Shown in pieces: positions 16,119 to 25,100 of a DNA stretch of 64,000 nt. Where the stretch lies: assembly GCF_002216065.1 (NCBI RefSeq), contig NZ_CP022282.1, positions 310,001-374,000 on the forward strand. The letters run 5' to 3'. This stretch comes from Chryseobacterium sp. T16E-39 (lineage in GTDB: Bacteria; Bacteroidota; Bacteroidia; Flavobacteriales; Weeksellaceae). The notes under the pieces were generated by a model. The model did no database searches. It had not been told where the DNA came from and saw only the letters and a list, made by a program, of their open reading frames with translations. Position 1 is the first letter of the stretch; every line of letters starts with the position of its first letter. The position numbers were made by a program, and so were the translations under genes.

Positions 16119-17897
16119 TCATTCATGATGTTTATCTGAAGCTTCTTCCTGATGTCTCCACAATTCCTGAAAAACGGGGCTGTTCTGGCGCAGATATTCA
16201 AAAGAGCCTTCTGCCACAACTTTACCCTGTTTTAATACATATATATAATCAAACTTGGGTAACAGATGCAGACGGTGCATTGAGGATATAACAGCTTTAT
16301 TAGAAAAAGTTTTAAACAGTCTTTCGTAGATTAATGCCTCCGTTTTAGGGTCAACACTGCTGGTAGGTTCATCCAGCAGTACGACCTCGCTTTCTCGTGC
16401 AGCCAGTATACCTCTGGCCAGTGCCAGGCGTTGTTTCTGCCCTCCGGATAAATTCACTCCTTTTTCCCTGATATCGGATTCCAATCCCTGTGGTAATTGT
16501 TGTATGACCTCATTAAAGTAAGCACTTTCACATACCTCGACAATATCTTCGTTGCTGAAAGGCAGACCCAAGGTAATATTATAGGTGATAGTATTCTCAA
16601 ATATTTCTGGCTCCTGAGGGAAAAGAGTTACAGTTTCATTAAGAGTAGCAAGACTATGTTCTTTACCATCCACGGTCAGCGAAAATCCGGATTCGGGGAA
16701 GTATAAACCTCTCAACAGAGCCAGTAAGGTACTTTTACCGCTTCCGCTCTCACCAATCAAAGCTATTTTTTTCCCTTTGGGAATAATAAGATTCAGATCA
16801 TGAAGACTTTGTGGTGCATGCTGATCGTCATACGAGCCAAGGTGAGAAAAATTGAGATTTTGTATCTCAATCGTTTTCCAGTCATCTGGCAAGTCTGTCG
16901 TGGCATCCGGCCGGTGTTGCTGTTCGTAGGCTTCACTAATGTTCTTTGCCGTTTGTACATGGGTATTATATTGAACAATATTGGTATACTGCCATGCAAT
17001 GTCATGAAATACGCTGGTGAAATTGTTCACATATCCCAGTAAGACCACCAGGCCGGCAACCTGAAAGACATGACCTTTCTCCCAATGCTGTATGACATAA
17101 CCTACAATGACCACACAATAGATAAGGGTCACCATCATATCTGCAACAAACCATTTCCATTCGTTAATTACTGAAAGTTTTCTGAAAGGACGTTTAATCT
17201 CCTGTACTCTGCCCATTAGCCCTGTTTTCATACTCTTTTCCAGTCTCAGGGTAATAACTGTCATAATATTGGAAAGGCTATCGAATAGGGTAGCAGACAC
17301 AACATGCTCCTTTTCATTCACCTCGTCGAGCGCTTTGATGTAAGGTTTATCGAACTTAAGGATAATTCCTATAGTTACAATTCCCAACAGAATACCAATG
17401 GTACCGTAAAGTGGAGAAAAGAAAAGCATAGCGACTAATGAAAAAGCAAATTTTGAAAAAGCATGTATATACATGAAACCTGTATCAAAAAATTCTTTTA
17501 ATGCTTCATATGCTTTCTTGATTCTGTTGAGAGTAGATCCACTATGATGATCCTGGTGCCATTTTACCGGAAGATGCAGGGCCTGATGATAGCGTTCCTG
17601 TAAAAAGTTGCTGCTGAGATGAAAAGCGAGCATTCTCTCCATGATCCGGGCAGGTCCATCAAAGCTCCATTGTATCAATTTCAGTAGAAAGTAGGCAAGA
17701 CCATATATGAACGCATAATACAATACTTCATCTGTATTGTTTTGTATTTTTCCTACAAACCATCCGAACAGTAAAGGACTTAGGGCAAATAGAATATTAT
17801 AAATGATATAAAGTGAGTACACCAATAAAAATTTTTTCCGCTCTTTGCGGGCATATTGCCAGGCTGTTCGTAAAAGAGAAATGTATGGGTTGGACAT
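16119..17897 (-). CDS. ABC transporter, fused membrane and ATP-binding half (exporter)
   Basis: 592 residues: a six-helix ABC exporter domain (about 20-310) followed by a nucleotide-binding domain. Walker A is GESGSGKST, the signature is LSGGQKQR, Walker B is VVLLDEPTS, and SMHRLH holds the switch-His position. Half-transporters of this type (MsbA/LmrA-like) work as dimers and export lipids, drugs or peptides. The gene stands alone, convergent with the reductase on its left and divergent from the hydrolase on its right. Substrate unknown. Confidence 0.9.
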   Translation of the reverse strand: MSNPYISLLRTAWQYARKERKKFLLVYSLYIIYNILFALSPLLFGWFVGKIQNNTDEVLYYAFIYGLAYFLLKLIQWSFDGPARIMERMLAFHLSSNFLQERYHQALHLPVKWHQDHHSGSTLNRIKKAYEALKEFFDTGFMYIHAFSKFAFSLVAMLFFSPLYGTIGILLGIVTIGIILKFDKPYIKALDEVNEKEHVVSATLFDSLSNIMTVITLRLEKSMKTGLMGRVQEIKRPFRKLSVINEWKWFVADMMVTLIYCVVIVGYVIQHWEKGHVFQVAGLVVLLGYVNNFTSVFHDIAWQYTNIVQYNTHVQTAKNISEAYEQQHRPDATTDLPDDWKTIEIQNLNFSHLGSYDDQHAPQSLHDLNLIIPKGKKIALIGESGSGKSTLLALLRGLYFPESGFSLTVDGKEHSLATLNETVTLFPQEPEIFENTITYNITLGLPFSNEDIVEVCESAYFNEVIQQLPQGLESDIREKGVNLSGGQKQRLALARGILAARESEVVLLDEPTSSVDPKTEALIYERLFKTFSNKAVISSMHRLHLLPKFDYIYVLKQGKVVAEGSFEYLRQNSPVFQELWRHQEEASDKHHE

Positions 17898-18083
17898 AAC
17901 TTCAGATTGAAGTTTAAAATTAAGAAAATATACGATATGATAAGTTTTATCTCACAATTAATAGAAATAAATATGTTTTAAAAACACTCAGAATGTATGT
18001 AATTAATATTTTACGACTTATTAATCATTTTTAGTGATTTTAATAATCATAATTTATCGTTTTTAATAATGATTAATTGATTG

Positions 18084-18091
18084 TAATTTTG
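18084..18091 (+). promoter_or_regulatory. -7 promoter element of the hydrolase at 18115
   Basis: TAATTTTG matches TAnnTTTG 24 bases upstream of the ATG. No clear TTG at -33, but an inverted repeat TTAATCATT (18021-18029) / AATGATTAA (18068-18076) covers the upstream region and may be a regulator site. Confidence 0.45.
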
Positions 18092-18114
18092 TCCTGTTAA
18101 AAATAAATATAGAA

Positions 18115-19098
18115 ATGAAAATTAAAAGGACAATCAAAATTTTCTTCGTTGGTGCTTTTGTATTAAGCGTATCCACAGGAAATTTTTTCGCACAATCTCA
18201 ACATCAATTGACATCAAAAAAACAGGTAGAAAAGAATGAAATTCATTATCGTACCATAAAAGCAGATGGCTTAAATGTCTTTTACAGAGAATCGGGTCCC
18301 AAAGATGCACCTGTTGTACTTCTTTTGCACGGTTTTCCCACTTCTTCTTTTATGTATAGAAACCTTATTCCAATCCTGAGTACAAAATACCATGTCATTG
18401 CCCCTGATATGCCTGGGTTTGGTTTCACAGATTCTCCTGATACAAGTAAATATAACTATACATTCGAAAGTCTTACAAAAACGATGCAGGCATTTATAGG
18501 CGAACTGGGTCTTAAACGTTTTGCGGTTTACATTTTTGACTATGGAGCTCCGGTAGGTTTGCGATTGGCTCTTGCAAATCCTGAAAAGATCACAGGAATC
18601 ATTTCTCAAAACGGGAATGCATATGAAGAAGGAATGAGCCAGGGTTGGAACGGATTAAAAGAATATTGGAAGCACCGTACTCCGGAAAAGAAAGAGGAAA
18701 TTATAAGACCGGTGATGTCGTTGAAAACTACAAAATGGCAATATGAGACGGGCGTAAGTGATCTGTCATTAATTGAACCAGAAACCTACACTCTGGATCA
18801 ACATTTTCTGGACCGCCCCGGAATGGCTGATAAACAGATGGACTTAATGGCAGATTATGAATCCAATATAAAATTATATCCTGCTTTTCACGCTTATTTT
18901 AGAAAACACCAACCCATGCTTTTAGCAGTTTGGGGAAATAAAGACCCTTATTTTATTCCGCCAGGTGCAGAAGCATTTAAAAGGGATCTTCCTCATGCGA
19001 CAGTAAAACTGTATGATACAGGACATTTTGCTTTAGAAACCCATTTAAAAGAAATAAGTACTGATATTTTAGAGTTCCTGGCTAAACTTCCTAAATAA
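18115..19098 (+). CDS. Exported alpha/beta hydrolase (haloalkane dehalogenase / epoxide hydrolase-like)
   Basis: 327 residues with a signal peptide (to about SQ, residue 28). Motifs: oxyanion hole LLHGFPTSSFMYR, then APDMPGFGFTDSP. The nucleophile elbow is IFDYGAP, with Asp in place of Ser as in epoxide hydrolases and haloalkane dehalogenases. The catalytic His is in DTGHFALE. Asp nucleophile plus the DYG context favours epoxide or C-halogen cleavage over ester hydrolysis. Its TAA forms the base of the strong terminator stem that follows. Confidence 0.85.
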   Translation: MKIKRTIKIFFVGAFVLSVSTGNFFAQSQHQLTSKKQVEKNEIHYRTIKADGLNVFYRESGPKDAPVVLLLHGFPTSSFMYRNLIPILSTKYHVIAPDMPGFGFTDSPDTSKYNYTFESLTKTMQAFIGELGLKRFAVYIFDYGAPVGLRLALANPEKITGIISQNGNAYEEGMSQGWNGLKEYWKHRTPEKKEEIIRPVMSLKTTKWQYETGVSDLSLIEPETYTLDQHFLDRPGMADKQMDLMADYESNIKLYPAFHAYFRKHQPMLLAVWGNKDPYFIPPGAEAFKRDLPHATVKLYDTGHFALETHLKEISTDILEFLAKLPK

Positions 19099-19140
19099 TA
19101 AGAAGCGGGTTAGATTTTAAATCTAACCCGCTTCTTATTA
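19096..19140 (+). terminator. Strong terminator, 22-bp perfect stem
   Basis: A near-continuous palindrome centred on 19118 with 22-bp arms containing AGAAGCGGGTTAGATTT and its complement. The left arm starts in the stop codon of the hydrolase gene. T-rich sequence follows. Confidence 0.8.
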
Positions 19141-19314
19141 TTACTTTTCATTGTTTTTTATAATCCTGATGTGCTATTATTAAGTTACAGGGCAACAAAG
19201 TATGAAGAAGTACTTCTAAAATCAAAGCTGAATTATCAATTTTGATCGGAAATTTACCGGATGTTGCAACAGGAAACATCTCTCATATTTGAGAGACGTA
19301 GGTAAGAATCCTGA

Positions 19315-19788
19315 TTACAGTTTTTTTTGATTGATCAGATACTCTGCAAACTGTTCATTTAACTGTTCGCATTCATGTTGTAATACTCCTGATTCAATCT
19401 CAGGTTTCCGGCCCCATTTGGGGATGTTTTCTGTTTCAAGGATTTTAAATTCAGAAGTTTGTCCACCAACTAAAGGTACAGAAACTCCAAAAATGATTCT
19501 TGCGATTTTATGATGCCTGATGAGGTAAGAGCACATGATACAGGGTTCATGGGTAGAGAACATCACAGATTCATGTAGTGAATCTCCATAGCCATTATTC
19601 AGAGCGTCTTTTACAGCTAAGATTTCTGCGTGCTGAGTGATATCTCCTGTTGATTTTCCCGATTCGATTCCTTTGCCGATAATCTTACCTTCAAAAACCA
19701 ATAAAGATCCTACGGGAGGATTTCCTTTTTTCAATGCTATTTTCGCGAGTTCAATGCATTCAAGCATATAGGTATTGTATGATTCCAT
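19315..19788 (-). CDS. Nucleoside/cytidine deaminase-like zinc hydrolase
   Basis: A 157-residue CDA-fold protein. The zinc site is HAEILAV (His and the catalytic Glu) with HEPCIMCSYLI (two Cys). The pattern fits the guanine-deaminase / tRNA-adenosine-deaminase branch; the GNPPVGSLLV start is typical. Cytoplasmic. It follows an AraC gene by 51 bases on the same strand, so the two are probably co-transcribed. Exact base substrate unknown. Confidence 0.88.
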   Translation of the reverse strand: MESYNTYMLECIELAKIALKKGNPPVGSLLVFEGKIIGKGIESGKSTGDITQHAEILAVKDALNNGYGDSLHESVMFSTHEPCIMCSYLIRHHKIARIIFGVSVPLVGGQTSEFKILETENIPKWGRKPEIESGVLQHECEQLNEQFAEYLINQKKL

Positions 19789-19839
19789 GATTATTTTTAT
19801 AGTTTGTTTTATTGAAAGTATCCTGAAACTTGCATCCTA

Positions 19840-20721
19840 TCACGATTCTCCCTTGTTGAATCCAATGGTATTCCGATAAACCTGAGGAGATATGTCGGTT
19901 CTGATCTTAAAAAATCTGCTGAAATAATATTCGTCTTCATAACCAAGCTCGTAGGCAATTTCTTTAACTGTTTTATCGGTAAGGTATAATTCCCTCTTTG
20001 CTTCAATAATAATTCGCTCGGTGATCAGGTCAGAAAGTGTTTTATTAAAATGATTTTTTGTGATACGTGCAAGAGATGCTGGCGTTTGATTGAGAAGAGT
20101 GGCATAATCACTGGCGGAATGTTTTGTCCGGAAATTATCTTCTATTGCATTTTTGAGATCTTGAATAATAAATTGTTGTTTTGCAGTGCTCTCTTCTGAA
20201 TTCTGGAGAGATTGCTGATCAAGTTTTATTCTTGTAGCCATTACCAGCAAAATTTTAAGATATGAAACAAGGACCTCATCTTTTCTGAATCCCTCTGATT
20301 TTAGTTCGTCGGCAATTCCCTGAATGAGATTTAAGATATTGCCTTTACAGCTTTCGTTGAGATGAACAAAGGGTTGTTGATAGATATTGTTAAATAAGAT
20401 GCCGTTAGCAGCAATTTCCTGTTGGTGACGGTAGATGCAGAAAAAATCATGGTGAAACTGTATCGAAATACCCGTTAATGGCTTTTTAGAATGCAGCATA
20501 AAAGGTTGATACGGATAGAATGCAAACAGTGTATTCTCTTTAAAGGTATAATCACAAAGATCAACTTTAGCAATCCCTTCACCTGAAGTAATTAAAATAA
20601 GAGTGAAATAGTTATTACGCTGAATATGATCGAAATAGCTATTATTATCAAATTCAAACAGTTTAAAAGCCAAATTTCCATTCTGTTGATTAATGAGTGT
20701 ATATACAGATTGTGATACCAT
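19840..20721 (-). CDS. AraC family transcriptional regulator
   Basis: 293 residues: an N-terminal cupin-like domain (FTLILITSGEGIAKVDLCDYTF) and a C-terminal AraC double HTH (ASDYATLLNQTPASLARITKNHF; VKEIAYELGYEDEYYFSRFFK). It is followed by the deaminase gene. The DsrE-like and Old Yellow Enzyme genes immediately upstream both carry 21-bp-period repeats at identical promoter positions, so this protein is the likely activator; that is inferred from proximity and site architecture. Confidence 0.9.
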   Translation of the reverse strand: MVSQSVYTLINQQNGNLAFKLFEFDNNSYFDHIQRNNYFTLILITSGEGIAKVDLCDYTFKENTLFAFYPYQPFMLHSKKPLTGISIQFHHDFFCIYRHQQEIAANGILFNNIYQQPFVHLNESCKGNILNLIQGIADELKSEGFRKDEVLVSYLKILLVMATRIKLDQQSLQNSEESTAKQQFIIQDLKNAIEDNFRTKHSASDYATLLNQTPASLARITKNHFNKTLSDLITERIIIEAKRELYLTDKTVKEIAYELGYEDEYYFSRFFKIRTDISPQVYRNTIGFNKGES

Positions 20722-20783
20722 GATATGTGCAATTTAATTAATATTTTTCGGATACATTGTGATTGCTGGATTTTATTAAAAAA

Positions 20784-20810
20784 CTGCCCTTTAATTATAT
20801 TGAAGGGCAG
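20784..20810 (-). terminator. Terminator of the DsrE-like gene
   Basis: CTGCCCTT (20784-20791) and AAGGGCAG (20803-20810) form a perfect 8-bp stem. On the minus strand it is followed by six T. It lies 13 bases beyond the stop codon. Confidence 0.75.
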
Positions 20811-20822
20811 TATAAAGGCCGA

Positions 20823-21188
20823 TTAGAAGATCAAAATATCATAACCTTCATTTCTGAGGTTGAGAAAACTTGGGAGGCCGGGAGTTCCGGGGACTTCATT
20901 TTCATTTAATAAATCATAACCGGATACTTCGGTACCAAATACTGCAACACAGCCTTTTGAAAGACCATGTACATGATCTTTTATCTCTTTGTACAGTTCA
21001 TGTATCGGATGTTCAGAGTGATCAAGTTGTTCAGGCCATCTGATACCTGTTCCCTGAAAAATAATTTTTACATTTTCACCTGCATGCTTGAATTCGTACG
21101 CTGATGCTAAAGCATTAAATACCCTTCCCAGTGCTTCTTCTGAACCAGCTTTAGGGTCAGAAAGAATAATAATTGCTGTTTTTTTCAT
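20823..21188 (-). CDS. DsrE-like small protein
   Basis: 121 residues with a flavodoxin-like alternating pattern: IIILSDP then a helix, VKIIFQGTG, CVAVFGTEVSGYDLL. It resembles the DsrE/YchN fold, which includes sulfur-relay and redox-linked proteins. One Cys (KGCVAVF) sits where many DsrE proteins keep a conserved Cys. Its promoter is nearly identical in layout to that of the Old Yellow Enzyme upstream, so the two respond to the same signal although a hairpin separates them. Precise function unknown. Confidence 0.75.
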   Translation of the reverse strand: MKKTAIIILSDPKAGSEEALGRVFNALASAYEFKHAGENVKIIFQGTGIRWPEQLDHSEHPIHELYKEIKDHVHGLSKGCVAVFGTEVSGYDLLNENEVPGTPGLPSFLNLRNEGYDILIF

Positions 21189-21210
21189 ATAAAGTAATTT
21201 ATTTACAATG

Positions 21211-21275
21211 CAAAGATGTGGGAATAATGATTTTTAAAGAATGGATGATTTTTACTTTATAATGGAGATTTTTTA
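21211..21275 (-). promoter_or_regulatory. AraC-type promoter of the DsrE-like gene
   Basis: On the minus strand the -7-like CATCTTTG is at 21218-21211. Direct repeats ATGGATGATTTTT (21241) and ATGGAGATTTTTT (21262), as read on plus, are 21 apart. The -7 to first-repeat distance is 30 bases, identical to the promoter at 22563. Confidence 0.65.
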
Positions 21276-21310
21276 TAGTATTAGCCTATGTACAATGCCT
21301 ATAATAAACT

Positions 21311-21344
21311 AAAGCGAGCCTTTTAGTTATGGCTCGCTTTTTTT
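21311..21344. terminator. Hairpin between Old Yellow Enzyme and DsrE-like genes
   Basis: AAAGCGAGCC (21311-21320) and GGCTCGCTTT (21331-21340) pair perfectly with a 10-base loop. The T-run is strongest on plus (21338-21344). It lies 84 bases past the stop of the minus-strand gene and separates the two transcription units. Confidence 0.65.
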
Positions 21345-21427
21345 GGAGTTTTGTTGAAATTTATATTATGGTTTCCATGATAGTTCAGCGGTTGGTTTTA
21401 AGACTTTTTATATTGCAGCAGACATTA

Positions 21428-22516
21428 TTATTTTGAGCCAGGATAAACAAAGGTCTGCCATCCCCGCATAGTTTCGATAAAGCGTTCGCTTAATCCTCCC
21501 TGACGGAGGTATTCAGCTGTGACAGGAAGTTGGGGACTGTCATACATAGGGTTCGCTTTTACCTGAAGTGGGAAATCCCGCTGAAGGATACCTGCCCTCG
21601 CGATAAGTACAAAATCACAACCTTCCTCCATGAGCTGTCCGGCACGCTGAGCACTCATGATTTTTCCGGCTGCCCCTAAACGAACTCCTTTACGTGGCAG
21701 TTCTGTAAAGACACTGAGCATAGTTTTGCCCTGAAATGAACCCTCCCTAACAACCTGAGCGGAATCCCACAAGGCTAGGTCCAGATAATCAATCAGTTCG
21801 TGATCAAAGATCTCAGCTGTGATTTCACGCAATTCTTCCAGACGTAAGCCATAGCGCTCAATAGACAGTCGCCATCCTATTTGAAAATCCGGACCACAGG
21901 CTTTTCGAATACCTTTGATAACCTCAATGGTGAAACGTGCACGGTTTTCAATACTACCTCCGTATTGATCCTTGCGGTCATTCAGGTTGGGAGACATAAA
22001 TTCTGAAAGAATCCATCCAAAAGCACCATGTACTGAAACGCCATTAAATCCTGCAAGCTGAGCTCTTTTTGCGGCAGCGATGAAACTGTCTCGGATTTGC
22101 TCTACCTGTTCGGTGGTGATTGCTGAGATTCCCGGTATTGTCTTATCTGAAGCAGGAGCGGGTATTCCTCCAAATAAAGGTTTGGCACGATGACCGGCAT
22201 GATGGAGCTGTACAGCGGATAAACTACCTCCATTACGAATAGTTGTAGCGATTTGGGTAAGACCAGGTAAATGCTTATCACTGTGAATACCTAATTGGCG
22301 TTCAAAGGCAATACCTCCTGCTTCTACAGTTGCAGCGCTGGTTTGGATTAATCCATAATAACTTTGAGAAAGCTGTTCGATCCAGGATTGGTCGTATACG
22401 GATGCTGTACCATCATGATTGCTTTGCTGACTGGTCAAAGGTGCCAACATAAAACGGTTTCTCATGGCTGGGCCATGCAGCAGAGTGAGTGGTTTAAATA
22501 AATCAGAAACAGACAT
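21428..22516 (-). CDS. Old Yellow Enzyme family NADH:flavin oxidoreductase
   Basis: 362 residues with the OYE TIM-barrel pattern: RNRFMLAPLTS near the N-terminus, AVQLHHAGHRAKP, FNGVSVHGAFGWILSEFMSPNLNDRKDQYGGSIENRARF (FMN and substrate loop; SPNLNDRKDQYGGS is diagnostic), and FVLIARAGILQRDFP for phosphate binding. These FMN enzymes reduce activated alkenes, quinones or nitro compounds with NAD(P)H. Paired with a divergent azoreductase and a DsrE-like gene, it suggests an electrophile or quinone detoxification set. Confidence 0.92.
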   Translation of the reverse strand: MSVSDLFKPLTLLHGPAMRNRFMLAPLTSQQSNHDGTASVYDQSWIEQLSQSYYGLIQTSAATVEAGGIAFERQLGIHSDKHLPGLTQIATTIRNGGSLSAVQLHHAGHRAKPLFGGIPAPASDKTIPGISAITTEQVEQIRDSFIAAAKRAQLAGFNGVSVHGAFGWILSEFMSPNLNDRKDQYGGSIENRARFTIEVIKGIRKACGPDFQIGWRLSIERYGLRLEELREITAEIFDHELIDYLDLALWDSAQVVREGSFQGKTMLSVFTELPRKGVRLGAAGKIMSAQRAGQLMEEGCDFVLIARAGILQRDFPLQVKANPMYDSPQLPVTAEYLRQGGLSERFIETMRGWQTFVYPGSK

Positions 22517-22562
22517 TTTGTTTTTATTTTATGGTTTTGTTATTGTTAATCTTAATCTACTG

Positions 22563-22624
22563 CAAAGATGACAGGATCGTCACCTGAAAAGAATGGATGA
22601 TTTTTACTATATGATGGATGTTTT
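22563..22624 (-). promoter_or_regulatory. AraC-type promoter of the Old Yellow Enzyme gene
   Basis: -7-like CATCTTTG on minus (22570-22563). Direct repeats ATGGATGATTTTT (22593) and ATGGATGTTTT (22614) are 21 apart and start 30 bases from the -7 element, as at 21211-21275. About 30 bases around the repeats are nearly identical between the two promoters. Confidence 0.7.
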
Positions 22625-22726
22625 CATCTGGGGTAATAGTACTTTTGGATCAGCAGGAAAAACAATTATTTATCTGGACTACTGATATATTTTTTTCTGG
22701 TACCTAAATGTGGATATGAAGGGAAA

Positions 22727-22734
22727 TACCTTTG
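22727..22734 (+). promoter_or_regulatory. -7 element of the azoreductase operon
   Basis: TACCTTTG matches TAnnTTTG exactly, 35 bases before the ATG at 22769. No clear TTG at -33, so an activator may be needed; the divergent AraC-type repeats lie about 100 bases upstream. Confidence 0.5.
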
Positions 22735-22768
22735 CATAGAAGAATGATACACTTATCAAATTTACATT

Positions 22769-23404
22769 ATGGGAAAATTATTGATTATAAATGCGAGTGC
22801 CAGAAAAGAAAGGTCCTTAAGCCGTCATCTTACGGAAGTCTTTGTAAAGAATTGGAAAGAAAAATATCCGGATGATCGTATTACGTATCGGGATGTTGGT
22901 CAGGATAATATCCCCCATGTTACGGAGAAATGGATTGCAGCAGCTTTTACTCCTGCTGAGCTGAGAGGAGCTGAAGATAAAGAAACATTAAAATTGAGTA
23001 ATCAGCTTGTTGCAGAGCTGAAAGACGCTGATGTTATTGTCTTGGGAACACCAATGTACAATTGGTCGGTACCCAGTGCATTAAAAGCTTATATAGATCA
23101 GGTATTGAGAGTGAATGAAACTGTTTTAGTTGATAAAAATAATCCTGAAAATCCTTACAAAGGTCTGCTCGACGATAAAAAGGTGTATTTACTGATGGTT
23201 CGTGGTAATGCAGGTTATGATCCCGGAGAGTTTTACGAACATATGGACTTTCAAACCAATTATCTTAAGACCGTATTCAGTATAATGGGGGTAGAACACA
23301 TCGAACATGTTTCATTGAATGGAGTGGACTTTGGAGAAAAGAAGTTGGAAGTTGCCGGTGAACAAATTAAAAACCTGATCTGTCAAGAAGAAATAGTAGC
23401 ATGA
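22769..23404 (+). CDS. FMN-dependent NADH-azoreductase / quinone reductase
   Basis: 211 residues of the AzoR/flavodoxin-like-2 family: LLIINASARKERSLSRHL (FMN phosphate loop), TPMYNWSVPSALKAYIDQVLR (flavin-binding segment) and a typical length. It reduces azo dyes and quinones by two electrons using NADH. Its TGA overlaps the ATG of the next gene (23401-23404), so the two are translationally coupled. Divergent from the Old Yellow Enzyme gene. Confidence 0.92.
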   Translation: MGKLLIINASARKERSLSRHLTEVFVKNWKEKYPDDRITYRDVGQDNIPHVTEKWIAAAFTPAELRGAEDKETLKLSNQLVAELKDADVIVLGTPMYNWSVPSALKAYIDQVLRVNETVLVDKNNPENPYKGLLDDKKVYLLMVRGNAGYDPGEFYEHMDFQTNYLKTVFSIMGVEHIEHVSLNGVDFGEKKLEVAGEQIKNLICQEEIVA

Positions 23405-24090
23405 CAGCGGAATTAGTTGCTACCTCTGCCAGTGGATTGGCATGGACGGTAGTTTATATTGCTTTGATTTATCGTGGTATAAAGGACAAATCTTACGGTA
23501 TGCCTCTTGTTCCATTAGCGCTTAATTTTGCTTGGGAATTTGTTTTCTCGATAGTTTATCCGCCTGCGGTTACGGGGATTGCAGGTATTGTAGTCAATGC
23601 AGTCTGGATGATTTGTGATATAGGAATTATAACGACTTATTTTTTATATAGTTACAGGTATTTTCAACGTCAGTATTCTATTTCGAAAAGGGAATGGATG
23701 GTTTATTCTATAGCTGCATTTTTGGTGTCTTTTGGCATAATGTTGACGGGAGGTCCTTTCTTTGGACAGTTTATTCCGTACTTTAAGCATGATATTTTTC
23801 AGGGAGCAATTTTTATTGCTTATCTTCAGAATCTTATTATTTCAGTCTGTTTTCTTCTGATGATCTGGGAACGTAAAAGCAGTGAGGGACAGTCGATGAC
23901 CATTGGTGTTTTTAAATGTATAGGAACGGGCCTTACTGTTGGTGTATATTACCTTTTTATCCTTCATAAAGGACAGGCTCACTTGATGAATATTATCGTA
24001 GGTTTTACTTTTCTTCTCGATATTATTTATATAACAACGATTTTCAGACAATTAAAAAAAGAGGGAATCAATCCCTGGAAGCGGTTATAG
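23401..24090 (+). CDS. Seven-helix membrane protein resembling PaxB/Pyr4-type terpene cyclases
   Basis: 229 residues with seven predicted membrane segments. Conserved-looking residues are LALNFAWEFVFS (about 38-49) and NAVWMICDIGIITTYF (about 63-78), reminiscent of the Asn/Glu and Trp/Asp motifs of integral-membrane meroterpenoid cyclases of the PaxB/Pyr4 type. Bacterial homologues are largely uncharacterised. ATGA overlap with the azoreductase and 28-base gap to the DJ-1 gene show an operon. Coupling to a quinone reductase would suit a prenylated quinone or similar substrate, but that is speculation; it could be only a membrane protein of unknown role. Confidence 0.65.
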   Translation: MTAELVATSASGLAWTVVYIALIYRGIKDKSYGMPLVPLALNFAWEFVFSIVYPPAVTGIAGIVVNAVWMICDIGIITTYFLYSYRYFQRQYSISKREWMVYSIAAFLVSFGIMLTGGPFFGQFIPYFKHDIFQGAIFIAYLQNLIISVCFLLMIWERKSSEGQSMTIGVFKCIGTGLTVGVYYLFILHKGQAHLMNIIVGFTFLLDIIYITTIFRQLKKEGINPWKRL

Positions 24091-24118
24091 ATTACCAATC
24101 CATTCAAAAATATGTAAA

Positions 24119-24871
24119 ATGAAAAATAAAATTTCTAAATCCAGGAGATCATTTATCAAATCCATGGCTGCCGGTACCTTTATACTTTCCTTAAGCCCAT
24201 TGATTGGCTTTTCCCAGGTCAAAGGTAAGCAGACAAGTATTGTAAAGAGGAGTGGAGATAAGCTTTTGCTGGGGATGGTTGTATTTGATGGGTTTCAATT
24301 GCTTGATACTTTCGGACCCCTGGAAATGTTTGGCTCATTAAGAGAAAAAGTAGATATTATAATGATAGGACAGGAGCATGGTAATGTAAAAAGCAGTGCC
24401 GGGCCTTCAGTCGTAATCGATCGTACTTTTAATGAAATTAATGGTTTAGATATTCTGATGATACCAGGTGGGGGAGGAACCAGAAGGGAAGTCAATAATC
24501 AGCCTTTTGTAGAAGCATTTAAAAAACTGGCTATGGAGACAGCCCACGTTGCATCAATTTGTACGGGAGCTGCGATACTTGCTAAGACCGGGTTAATTGA
24601 TGGTTTGAAAGCAACCACCAATAAACGTGCTTTTAAGTGGGCAACCAGCCAAAGTGATCGCGTGAATTGGGTTAAAGAAGCGCGTTGGGTTGAAGATGGC
24701 AAATTTTTTACTTCGTCGGGTATTTCTGCAGGAACGGATATGTCTCTGGCTTTAATACAAAAGCTTTTCGGACATGATGAAGCTATTAGAATTGCCAATG
24801 GCGCAGAATATGAATGGAATGAGGATCCACATCATGACCCATTTGCAAGATTGAACGGTCTGGTAGACTAG
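24119..24871 (+). CDS. Exported DJ-1/PfpI family protein (Tat-type signal)
   Basis: 250 residues. The N-terminus has KSRRSFIKSM followed by a hydrophobic core, a Tat-like twin-Arg signal. The body is a DJ-1/PfpI domain: LGMVVFDGFQLLDTFGPLEMF, LMIPGGGG, and the nucleophile Cys in ASICTGAAILAKTGLIDG, close to the isonitrile-hydratase / GATase1-like group. Third gene of the AzoR operon. Function might be detoxification of a reactive carbonyl or isonitrile compound; not certain. Confidence 0.85.
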   Translation: MKNKISKSRRSFIKSMAAGTFILSLSPLIGFSQVKGKQTSIVKRSGDKLLLGMVVFDGFQLLDTFGPLEMFGSLREKVDIIMIGQEHGNVKSSAGPSVVIDRTFNEINGLDILMIPGGGGTRREVNNQPFVEAFKKLAMETAHVASICTGAAILAKTGLIDGLKATTNKRAFKWATSQSDRVNWVKEARWVEDGKFFTSSGISAGTDMSLALIQKLFGHDEAIRIANGAEYEWNEDPHHDPFARLNGLVD

Positions 24872-24963
24872 GATTTATCTGAATATTCTATTTTTTTAAG
24901 TCTTTACAACATTGTTTTCTCAATGTTGATGAAATAATAGAAATTTAATTTTGTTCTTTAAAG

Positions 24964-24990
24964 CTCATTATTTTAGTTCAGAATAATGAG
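24964..24990. terminator. Hairpin after the DJ-1 gene
   Basis: CTCATTATT (24964-24972) and AATAATGAG (24982-24990), perfect 9-bp stem, first of three hairpins between convergent genes. Confidence 0.5.
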
Positions 24991-25004
24991 TGTTTAAAAA
25001 AGAG

Positions 25005-25030
25005 TCCCTTAAATAGATCTATTTAAGGGA
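25005..25030 (+). terminator. 26-base perfect palindrome
   Basis: TCCCTTAAATAGA and its complement meet at 25017/25018; followed by TACTTTTTG. It can act as a terminator for the AzoR operon. Confidence 0.55.
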
Positions 25031-25100
25031 TACTTTTTGATGCCTGTCCAGAAAATTTGTAAAGCTGTAATTTCTCCTTTTAGAGCTTTAGTAAATTATA

